In this document: positions 54,242 through 64,000 of the stretch, in pieces | Position numbering within the stretch: the stretch's first letter is position 1 | Layout of the letters: each line of letters opens with the position of its first letter | NCBI GenBank assembly: GCA_019914995.1 | Contig: CM034138.1 | Location: 3,162,001 to 3,226,000, forward strand | Length of the DNA stretch: 64,000 nucleotides | Reading direction: 5' to 3' | Source: Acanthochlamys bracteata | Lineage: Eukaryota; Streptophyta; Magnoliopsida; Pandanales; Velloziaceae | Position numbers and translations under genes: made by a program | Notes under the pieces: generated by a model | The model's input: only the letters and a program-made list of their open reading frames with translations | The model's database searches: none | What the model was told of the DNA's origin: nothing

Positions 54242-54720
54242 TGCTACTCCAATTTATCTAGTAGCATTAAAATCTTTTAATCAAGATGAAGACTTTCGCC
54301 TGGTTCTAGGTTTCCAGTTTGTGATATTGCATGAAAGTTTCTACTTGATGAATAAGTTCTAGCGATTGGTTTTTTCAGGCAAACCTTGGAATTAAGTTTT
54401 TGCTTTTTCATTTTTCCTTTCTTTGGTTTCGCTGCTGAACTTAGAGCCCTTAAGCAGCTTTTAATTTTTCATTTTCAATATATTTTTTATAAATATTTTA
54501 AAAATTTATTAAAAATTTAAAAAGTATAAAAAATTATATAATAAAATCTTTTTAACGTTTATTTTTATATTAAATAAAAAATAAACTTATTTTTTAAAAA
54601 ATAAAAATATTTTTTATTTTAAAAGAACTTTCAAAAGCTCCCTAAATAATCATTACAAGAATGGAAGATTGATCTTGAGATTTCTTGAAAAGGTGGTTGA
54701 TTGTCCTATCACTCACTAGT
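54242..54720. other. 3' flank of NF-YB gene with AT-rich MITE
   Basis: The first 200 bases are presumably the 3' UTR. An AT-rich family copy lies at about 54447-54648 (GAGCCCTTAAGC left; inward GGGAGCTTTTGAAAG right). Confidence 0.5.
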
Positions 54721-57472
54721 GCCCCGTTTCGGTTGTGCTTTTTTTCGGGCTTTAACAGGAATTGAGGTGTTTGGATAAAAGCGCCTTAAGCTGCTTTATT
54801 CTGCTTTTAACAGTGAAATTTTATAAGCATCTGATAGATGCTTTCAAAGAAAAGCCATGCGGCGGCTTTTCATTATCCGACATTTAAAGACCGTTCTACC
54901 CATAGTAAGTTTGAGAAATTACGATGGTATATAAAATGTCCTACCGCACCTCAATCTCTCTGTTCCCTTCTTCGTCTCCGACACCGATCTCGATCGATCT
55001 CTTCGTCTGGAGTTTATCCACGAATTCTTCTGTCATCACTCGAAATGCTAATCCGTGTACCTCCCCGCTGTTATAAATCTCTCCCATCACCGGAAACGCT
55101 CAAGTTCCAGTTTTCTCGCCGCCATCAAGAGCAGCAACAGCAGCAGTGGCATACACCATGCTTTTCTTGTCTTCTCCTTCTCTCGACCTTGAAATCTTTA
55201 CTCCGAGAAGCACTGCATTCACCCACGCTGAATTCACTGATGCTCTTTGATCGCCGGCAGCCGGAGCAAGAAGACGAAGAGAACGGCACCAAAGTCCGAC
55301 GATGTTTACGCAAACTTTGTCAAGGTAATGTAAAACAAATAAACTCAATTCCTATTCCAAAATCTATTTGTGTTGATAAATATTCTCTTATATATCTTTG
55401 ATTAATAAATTGATTGAACCGTTTGTTTTGGTTTAATCAGCTCTACCGTTTTCTTGTTCAAAGGACTGGAACCAAGTTCAATGCTGTTGTTTTGAAGCTT
55501 CTCTTCATGAGCAAGACCAATCGTCCGCCCATCTCCATTCGCAGACTCGTCAAATTCATGGACGGCAAGGTTTTAGTTTCTTCGATTATTTGTTTTTGGG
55601 ATTTGTTTTATATTTTGAATCAGTTGGTTTGATGATGTTGATTGAATATGAGATCCTTTCGATTTTGTTGATTGAAGGGCAATGCGAATTGGAGTTTGTA
55701 ATTTTGATTTGGTTCTGATTTGTATTTGTTGTTGTTGTCGTTGTCGTTGTCGTTGTTGTCAAGGTGTTGAAGATGTTTATTGTAATCCTTCAAAGGGACT
55801 CACGGATCTCCAGGTATAGACAGAATGTCTTCCATTCATAGTGAATTTCATTGATTTTGATAATTGATTTGAATATCAACTGTATCGTGTTATTGTTTTT
55901 ATGTTGCTGAGAGTACGAGATTATATGGAAGAAACTGGTATATTGTTTTCATTTCTTCCTTTGTGCTTGCTAGGACCGGATTTCAATTGGTTAAATGAGA
56001 ACACTGTTTAGAGATTGATTGGAATTGTTTGTTGTAATAAGCACTGTTAATGGTCTTGTTGTAGCTGGTTGGTTACTTGCTCTGTTAGTGTAGCAGGATT
56101 CTAATTTAGAGTTCTTGCTGATAATAAATACTACAGTGTCACTAATGAATAGCTTATCTCTCAATGAAGTTGTTAGTGATTATTAGCATTGCTGAAAGGA
56201 ATTACTATAAACTTAGGAAAGCATAAGAGGTTTAACTAAATCACAACAATCACTATATATTGGGTTGTTTGATGTTCTTACTCTTATCACTTTGAGAATT
56301 CCTGTGCAATTTATTTTCATTATTTCAGCAAGCTCATTTGTTATTTGCTTTTTTGACTTATCATGGTGACTTGCAGTTCTACCACAAGAAGAAAGTAAGT
56401 TCTAATCTTCATGGGTCCAAATTCTACCAGAGACTGATTAACAAGGCAGAAAATAAGGCCAAGTTCAGAAATGTAGGCCCTGTCCATCTAGTCACTTGGC
56501 CATCCGTTGCTGTTCTGTTTAGGCATTTGCCTAAAATTTGGGATTACATTGTGTTACATGAACTTGTATATGCTTGTACTGTAGCGTTTCTACTGCTAGA
56601 ATACTAGTTTTCTAACTTCAAGTGCTATTGAGCATTGTATATAATTGCAGTGTCAAACTTGATTTTGAATGCTTATTAAATCTAATAAGTGAGAAACTCT
56701 CTTGAATATATGGTTTATGACATATTGTGATTGTGTTCAATATCATTACTGTATGTTGTTGCTTCTGCTCAAGGTTTGAGAACCTTCACTGTATGCAAAA
56801 ATTCATACATACACAAGGCTCTTCGGTTCTAGTAATTTCAATATATGTATATTGAAATTGCTAATGTATGTTATATTATTGTTAATAATTGATTGAAATA
56901 GTTGTTCAATATTCATTTAATATTTATAGAATATAACAGTAAAATTTATAATTGATAGAGATTTAAAGTACATGTCAAATTATTTATTAATTTACACTAA
57001 TAATACTAATTTTATAAATATTAAGATAATAAACTTTTAATATTTCATTTAAATATATTTTCAAATTTAATAGTTATATTTATAATAAATATTATTCAAA
57101 GTTAAGTATTAATTTATACTAATAATATATTTGCTAATAAATATAAATATTAATTTAGGAAAGTATTTATACAATTGTTATGTAATAAAAAATATTAAAT
57201 TAAAAAAGTAACTAATATATAAAAATTAATAATATATCAATTATTATATATAAAGATATTTTAGTTATTTTATACTTTATATAAAAATAAGCATAAGTTT
57301 AGTCAAATATTTCATTCAGCTTTCATCATTAAAAAACACAATACAATAACAATTTATCCAAACACTTTTCAGCATAAAATTACTTTTATAGCAAAAGCTC
57401 TACAGCCGCTTACAGCATTTTAAAATAGCTTTACTTTAAAAGCACAAAAATTTCAGTACGTCCAAACGGGCC
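54721..57472. mobile_element. candidate 2.75-kb inverted-repeat element carrying gene fragments
   Basis: The left end GCCCCGTTTCGG and the right end GGCCCGTTTGGAC (inward) form a short inverted repeat. On both sides a GTGCTTTT word and then GTGTTTGGATAAA follow, again in inverted orientation. TAG occurs next to both ends (54717-54719 and 57473-57475), a possible 3-bp duplication with one unmatched base on the left. Inside are a CT-rich gene-like segment, exons of a decayed eL18 gene and about 500 bp of very AT-rich sequence (56850-57340). No transposase seen. It could be a gene-capturing non-autonomous transposon, or two similar MITE ends around an unrelated pseudogene. Confidence 0.45.
55240..55815 (+). 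pseudogene. decayed ribosomal protein eL18 gene copy
   Basis: The first exon (55240-55324) reads LIAGSRSKKTKRTAPKSDDVYANFVK, but the ATG at 55240 is out of frame with it because a few start-region bases are missing. A second exon (55441-55569, 43 codons) follows a clean acceptor: [43 protein letters not shown]. Both match the N-terminal third of large-subunit protein eL18. The next exon is only a trace (GGGACTCACGGATCTCCAG, about 55795). The remaining half of the protein is absent. Lost start frame, substitutions at conserved sites (LKLLFM for LKRLFM) and truncation indicate a pseudogene. Confidence 0.78.
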
Positions 57473-57985
57473 TAGATAAACTAATAGCTTGACAAGCTAA
57501 GCAAATCTTCAAACACCCAGAATACGCAATTTGTGGGAAAAAGAGAAGCAACATGTTATTGTGTGTTTCATTAGTCAAGATTGAAAAATGCCATGACACA
57601 ATTTTAAAGGAATACACAGCAAATTAATTTCATTCATCATCATTATCTACATACCTCAAAAGCTTTGATACAGCTGCTGCCTCATAAGATTAGTATAGGT
57701 CGTAGCTCCGCACCCTACTCAAGCATTACTTCCCAAACACTAAAACAACTCGCACTCAAATCTGTTTACGAGAAGTATAACGACTGTATAAATCTGGGAA
57801 CCAAAAAACCTATAGCTAACACCTTGATGCCTGTCATTGTTATGACAGCTCAATGTTGAAGATTAACATACATGCAAGCTCATTCACAGTAGACAAACAT
57901 TCCAGATGGAGTCCAAACGAAGAGACAACAATATTAGAGGTATTCACAGCTCAACTCATTTAGAAGAGTCAAAAGAAGATTACAG
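55816..57985. other. no gene recognised; right part of the candidate element and 3' flank of the next gene
   Basis: The ORF at 56338-56607 has splice-like borders (TTGCAG before TTCTACCACAAG) but I do not recognise its product. A GTT/GTC microsatellite lies just before this region at about 55724-55760. The last few hundred bases are probably the 3' UTR of the receptor-kinase gene. Confidence 0.35.
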
Positions 57986-60900
57986 CTAACTTGCTTCGAC
58001 AGACAGGATCTCGAGTTCTGCCCACCAAAGAGGGGAAAGCCGAGGCTTTGCTGCCTCAGGTGAAATTGGGATCACCACTTTGAATTTTGCAATGACTTCC
58101 CTCATTGTAGGCCTTTTCTTTGGATCTTGATGAACACAATCAAGGATGACCTCACAGATCACATCTAGCTCTTCGTTATTGAAGGACTTCAATGAGGGAT
58201 CAATCAAATAGCCCATTTTGTTCTTGTTGCTTAAGTATTCCATTGCCTGTTATACCAAAGCAAGTGTTTCAGAAAAAAAACCATGGTACCAATCTCCATT
58301 GCTTCTGCTATTGGCTAAAGAAGAATCAATGGTAGCAGTCTATGCATTCTTATCCACTACGATAACATGATTACCCCAATTCATAGAAGCAAAGTCATCA
58401 ATCAAGTCGAGAGTAACATTTCTATTTAGGAGAAAAAATATTTCACGAGAATCATAACTTGCTTGTGGTAGAGTGCCAATCTTGTTTAGAGGTGAACAAC
58501 ATTTAACGAAAAAAATTTGTGAAAACTTAAGTACTTGTAATCTGTATAGAAGAACTAAAGTTATAATATATTTCAAGTATTATGCAGGAGCTGACGCAAT
58601 TTGACACTACAAGATTAGTTGAATGTAGTTGACGAAGCATATTGTGTAATATTGGATAGCAGAGGCAGATCAGGTGTTGCTTCTGTAAGCATTTCAATGA
58701 TTAACCTGCTTCCTTGAATGGCATGCGTTTCCACAAGACACATGTTATGTAATAAAGACAAGAATGAAACACATAGAAGCACACAAAAGCAGTTCTTACC
58801 CAATCAACAAGGAAACCTTGCTCTTCCGTGTAGGGAACCCTCCCAGAAATTGTTTCAAGCATTAGTATCCCAAAACTATAAACGTTACTCTGAGTATCAG
58901 TAAAAGGTCCAACAGAATGGTCCAGAGCATCATCTCCGGACATCTTTTCTTTAAGCATAACTTCTTTCCAGATACTAATATCTGCAACCTGAGTAAAGCA
59001 ACACTCACCATATACGTAATACCATAAGGACATGTGCTTTATACCTTCAGGAAAAAGTGGTGAAGGCATACCTTAGCTGCATAGTCCTCAGTTATGAAAA
59101 TAGACGTCGATTGCAAATCAGGGTGTAAAATAGGCGGATCTTGTTCATGGTGCACATACTGCAGACAATATGCTATTCCCATTATAATTCTCACCCTAGC
59201 ACTCCAGTCAAGATGCTCAAATTCTTTAACTGAAAAACACGGAGAATGATAAATTAGTCATGTAAAATTTATTTATAAATCCTGGTAAATTTTCTTCTTT
59301 TTTGAAGGAGACCAAAAATTTTATATGAAAGCTACACTTGGGTATTACCATGAAGATGCTCAAATAGTGTCCCATTAGGTGTATACTCAAAAATCATCAT
59401 CCTCATGAAAGGCTCATCTTCCTCACAGTAACCAAGGAGATTGACAAAATTTTTGTGATTTATTCGTGATAACATCTCTATCTGCACATGTAAATCGAAA
59501 GTGTCAATAGTTGTGATACAGAATGAAGAAGGATGAACATAATAAAGGACATATGGTCCACAAGATACCGAGAGTGAGACACCTTTTTCCTGAAATGCAT
59601 CTCTGAATGTTTTGACCAATCCTTGGCAGAAGCAGTTGTTGAAACAACTGCAATTTCAACTCCACTGGACAATGTACCCTTGAACACAGTGTATTCAGAA
59701 GAATCTTCCACTATGTTGCTAAAATCCTCACAGGCAGCTTCCAGTTCTTCCCTGTTGACTTTAGGGACACCTGAAAACAAGTTGATATTTGATTAGCTTT
59801 TTAAGTAATGGAATCTAAATACTGATGCTCATATTTCTCAAATTTTGCTGTAATTGATGAAATTGCTTGTTCAATAAGATAAGCTGGTGTTTGATTAGGT
59901 ATTGTAGAAATGCCATGCCCTATCATGACAGTAAATTCAGTAGCAGATAGGTTGAAACTTAATTTCATATAGTCTTCCAACTGCAGATCATGGCTCGTAT
60001 GTGAGGTGTGGAAAGAGTGAAACAAATTTTGGAATCAGGATTCAGGATGATGAGATATGCTCATATTATGATCACAATCATGATAATGGAATATCAGTAG
60101 TAATAAAATCTGAAAGGTGTTTAGCATGACCATCAAATACAGAATTGATGATATACCTGTCACAAATGCTTTCTGTAGCTGACCACTTAATCCTGTTTTC
60201 CAAGGTCCAATTGTTGAGACTCCCTTCTTGCGACACATCAAAAGCATGCATGCTCCTGCACCGAGTAGGAGGATTCCACCTGTAATTACGAGAGCATAGA
60301 ACCACCATTTCCTTCCTGTACTGGATGGATGTTGATTATCCTGAGTATTGGTTAGTCCTGTAGGCTCTGTGTCAGCTTGAGGTGTCAACTTGCTTGGTGG
60401 TTTAGGTTCTTTCCCCATCTCACCTAAACTTCTAGGAACTGCTGGAAATGAACCACTTCCGGTCGATGGAACAGGGACATGATCAATTGACGGGATAGTG
60501 GTAACAGATTCAGCTGGAAGATTCTTGTTCTCCTCGAGCAGCTTACGACGAGCAGAATTATACACACTTTGAACTGCATGTAGGTCAGTATCCTCAGATA
60601 TGCCTGCCACCAGTGAATTGATTAAAATAGTGCTAGTATATTGTAATATCAAATTCTGCCATTGTTATGGGTAACTGATAATTACCACGTGCCTTTTTGG
60701 TACTAACCGATGATCCCCTCTTCATCTTGAACCTAGAAAGTAATGGTCGTCTTAGCAGAACCATTAAGAAGACATGAACAACTTGAACCACATAAAAGAA
60801 ATGCATAAGAAATTAAAAAGAAAAGAAACAAACTTTAGTGCTTTCCTTAGGTTAGAACTCAGTAGTACCGTAGCGTAAATGTCCTCCACTCCTATGTCCT

Positions 60901-62468
60901 CTACACGTACAGTTTGCTGATTAGAAACGCATCTTCACTATTTTGATTGGACAATGACCTGCTACTATTGCTTTACTGAAGAGCTAAGTTCCTATATTAT
61001 CATTGAAGAGCAAAGGATTTTAAATATGCCAGACTTCAATAATTAAGATCCTACCCTCGTATCTAATTATCACCGATAATGAATAGACATTTGATGGAGC
61101 AGTTGAAGATTTAAGTTCCTAAGTTCTTAAGTATTTGCTTTAAGATCAAATTCATATCCATCAAACTCCTTCAACGAAATGTTGACAGAAAAAGGTCAGA
61201 GAAATTTTTTGCATGGTAAAATCACCTCAGCCTTATTAATGAAGAGTAAAAAAATATAATAAACTTTAAAAAAAAAAGCAACATAGCTTCTTTGAAGAAA
61301 TGAAAAAATTGTCGTAATTACAGGTTGGCGTGGATACACATCAGCTATTTCCTGCTGTCTTCAGATGATTCTTTCCTGTTCAGGTTAACTATCTTGAGAT
61401 TTTATTCCATCTTTGGCCAAAATATAGACATCAGTTTGTCTATCTTTGAGCAAGATTTGAACTTGTGCACAAGGGATGTTGCTCATCAGCAGAATCACAG
61501 ATTTCATGCCATAATATCTGACATTGTAACTCGCAACATTCTTAAACAGAAATGTTACAGCTACACAAACACTTAAACCTATTAGAACTTGTCTTCGAAA
61601 CTGATGATGTGAAATGTGTAGCCATGAAGTAGAACAGCTCCTTGATGCAAATAAAACTTTCTAAGCATCTATAGCTACAACATAATTTGTCAAAATAGCA
61701 AAATATTTGCACGCCTTACCCATCATCAACTTTCTCTTTAATGCATTCAGTTCCCGTAGCTTGTTCACAGCACAAGTTATGATCAGCTTCCACATTCTGG
61801 AGAATGGAGGGCTTCCCTATGCACGCAGATGATCCACCTTCAAGTTTATTTCCACAAGTAAGACTAAAGCAAAAAACAGATATGTTAGGGACAGATTCAT
61901 ACGAAAAAAAGCAAGTAATTTCTTTCTATAATTATAGGATACACACAGGCACTTGAGCAAAGGGATTTTCTCAATCTCCATTGGAAAGGTTCCACTAAAG
62001 TTATTTCCTCGCAGATCCAAAATTTCCAACATGGTAAGTCCACCAATCTCCTTTGGGATGGATCCAGAAAATCTATTCTTGCATAGAATGCTACAATTGC
62101 CAATAAGAGGGATAAGGTTAATAGCATACTTAAGGTTCAAATATGAGCACATCTCTGAGGTTTCAAGACTTCTCCATGAATCTTTACGTGTATTTCATAA
62201 CTCATGAAACATCATGATGGGTAGGTACTTTTTTTTTTAAGCAAATGCCAGGTCGGTGATTCTTTTTTTTTAACTTGGTTGATTTTCTAGGTCAGATAAG
62301 TTTAATTGCATTGAAAGTCTAGATGCATACCTGTATGATGAAATCAGTGAAGGCCTACATACAAATATGAATGTGAAAGGCAGAACAGATGCTTACATGG
62401 CTCTTAAGTGCTCCAGTTTTCCAAGATCAGGAGCCAAATGCCCTCCCAAGTGCTGCCCTTTTAGGTTC
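57986..62468 (-). CDS. MALE DISCOVERER/MRH1-type leucine-rich-repeat receptor pseudokinase, 5' end missing
   Basis: Membrane receptor of LRR subfamily VI; relatives act in pollen-tube guidance (MDIS) and root-hair growth (MRH1). Ten exons are readable: 62468-62397, 62090-61947, 61863-61720, 60732-60686, 60603-60157, 59770-59583, 59481-59349, 59229-59072, 58988-58800, 58246-57986, all phase-consistent, giving about 593 residues. Order: three LRRs (LGGHLAPDLGKLEHLRAI, FSGSIPKEIGGLTMLEILDL, NNFSGTFPMEI), a Cys-rich stretch, a proline-rich linker, a membrane segment (WWFYALVITGGILLLGAGACMLL), the family hallmark TIGPWKTGLSGQLQKAFVTG, the kinase fold and the C-terminus KPRLSPLWWAELEILSVEAS. Catalytic residues are lost: no lysine in EIAVVSTTA, HPD for HRD, ADIS for DFG. 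The first exon (signal peptide and LRR cap) was not found and may lie beyond 64000. Confidence 0.88.
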
Positions 62469-64000
62469 CTGTAATTGTATTTTGTTAGATGAAGCATAAG
62501 AACATATACATCTGCTTATAAAGTAATGTAACTATTGATTTGCAGGGAAAAGAATTTAAAAGAATTATAGAGTAGGCAAAGCATATGAATTAAAATGAAA
62601 GGTCGCTTCATTCTCTGAGAAGCTTGGTACATTAATGCTTCATGAGAACAATTAAATATATCTAAATAGGTGCACACATAGGTCCAGCATACTAGTCCAG
62701 TAAATCCTTGGTTACGCTCTTCTTTAGTTCACCATTCAATTCATATGTAGCCTCTTCAAGGTTTGAGATGCTGTATTGTACAGACAGCCATAGAGACACA
62801 ACCTCACCACAGATAAAAGCATATAGACGTAAATATGAACATCAAGATGACACATCAAACCACTTCAAGCCAATAGATAAAAGATGCAGGGAAAGAATAT
62901 ATCATGTAAGAGCATCATTAGGGGCGCAACTGAAACCTGCAGGTACATCACCTACTATATACTATTCCTCTTCTATATCTCCAACCAGTTGCAAGGGAGG
63001 TCATTAAATTAATCAAATTGAATTGTTAAAGGTGGATGCTCTACTTATAAACAGATATATAGCAGCTTTTCAAGGAGTGCAAGAGAACAAATCACACAAC
63101 TGTACATGCAGCAACTAAGGGAACAACCAAGCAATATAATAACTGTCCAAAACAAGATGGAGTGAGAAGTAGCATTAGGTACCAGTTTATATTGGTTGTT
63201 TGATCTCCAAAAGAAATTTTGGAAAATGGGCTACGAAATGCCTTAATGGTGCAGCACAGTGATGCAAAATCACCATCAAAAGTGTGCCAGTTGTCCCGTA
63301 CTCTTTGACAGATATGGAACTAATAAAAGTCTACTAAAGAATGCATCATATATCATCAACTAGGAAAAATCAAGCATTCTGCATAATAGATCAGTTTTAC
63401 ACCAAAACAAGATACACAGACACACTAGAAAGACAGACAATCCAACTATGCGAACAAAAAATATCCATACCGACACTGCTGTGCTTAGGATTTCTTACTT
63501 CTAGAGAGCTAACTGATCTAAATACATCTTCTATATAGAAATATAAAGCCTTCAACCAGACTAACAAAGAATAACTATAAGCGGCTAGAGCACAAATGTG
63601 CATAGGAATTCTTACTTCTAACTTCTATGGGAATTTACTGGCCTAAATACATCTTCCGCACAGAAAAAAAGAGTACAACTAAATATTTTCACAAGAAGTA
63701 TCCATACTTCAACATAGTACGCCATGTTCCCATTAAGTAGTGCATCCAGAAGAAGTAATCAGATTTATGTTACTACATTCAAATTAAAACCTATTTAATG
63801 TTCAGGTGCTTTCCAGCGTCTTACTGACTAGTTTTAACTCTTCAAAACATCTATGTGGCTGTAAGATGCACTATCAGAGATGTAACTGGGCAGTCTTGTG
63901 TGGTGATTGTTGCTTTAGAAAAAGCACGGTCCAGAACCCCAGAGGAAAACATGCCAAGGCAGAGAACAAGGGCAGAGTTACTTAATTTACAGACATGACA
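62469..64000. other. probable first intron or 5' region of the receptor gene
   Basis: I could not find the expected signal-peptide and LRR N-terminal cap exon on the minus strand here. A weak direct repeat (TTCTTACTTCTA followed by CTAAATACATCTTC) appears at about 63491 and 63612. ORFs in this stretch lack known motifs. Confidence 0.35.

Noticed and set aside
54838-55401. 187-codon plus-strand ORF
   Set aside because: Its end overlaps the eL18 exon in another frame; the rest is low-complexity Ser/Leu/Arg with no recognisable motif.
56338-56607. 89-codon ORF inside the candidate inverted-repeat element
   Set aside because: Splice-like borders but an unrecognised product; not enough to call a gene.

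Overview
This 64 kb window is nuclear DNA from a flowering plant, most likely a dicot. It is AT-rich, its genes are split by short GT-AG introns, and every recognisable protein belongs to a plant family. The space between genes is filled with small DNA transposons and retrotransposon relics. I cannot name the species. I see no tRNA, rRNA, CRISPR array or bacterial-style operon.

Genes from left to right: (1) the 5' half of an NPF (NRT1/PTR) transporter, minus strand, running off the left edge; (2) a single-exon C2H2 zinc-finger protein with EAR-type motifs, minus, 8620-9429; (3) a 12-exon GSK3/SHAGGY-like kinase of the BIN2 group, minus, 14240-19182, with a one-base deletion in exon 9; (4) a membrane-anchored receptor-like kinase, minus, 20824-24009; (5) a 14-exon nucleobase-ascorbate transporter, minus, 26555-30881; (6) an intronless CIPK (SnRK3) kinase, plus, 39521-40936; (7) a DOG1-like protein, minus, 44794-45474; (8) a broken second DOG1-like copy, minus, 48416-48770, next to a CACTA-type transposon end; (9) a LEC1-type NF-YB subunit, plus, 53594-54241; (10) a decayed ribosomal protein eL18 copy inside a 2.75 kb segment with terminal inverted repeats; (11) most of a MALE DISCOVERER/MRH1-type leucine-rich-repeat pseudokinase, minus, 57986-62468, whose first exon is not found.

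The accessory DNA is rich. Between 3.9 and 12.4 kb lie a decayed Ty1/copia polyprotein and a cluster of hAT-like non-autonomous elements, three of them with inverted ends and 8-bp target duplications. From 33 to 47.5 kb at least six copies of one MITE family of about 260-295 bp carry TTA or TAA duplications. A second, extremely AT-rich family of about 200 bp recurs at about 18 places. Two miniature LTR retrotransposons (TRIMs) lie at 50.1 and 52.9 kb, the first inserted into an AT-rich element.

The genes are independent transcription units. The one functional theme I can infer is seed biology: a DOG1-like gene with ABRE and RY sites upstream lies 8 kb from a LEC1-type NF-YB gene whose upstream region is dense in RY (CATGCA) motifs. 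I found no clearly new biological system. The items most worth checking are the GSK3 frameshift, the CACTA/DOG1-like junction, the eL18-carrying element and the nested repeats.
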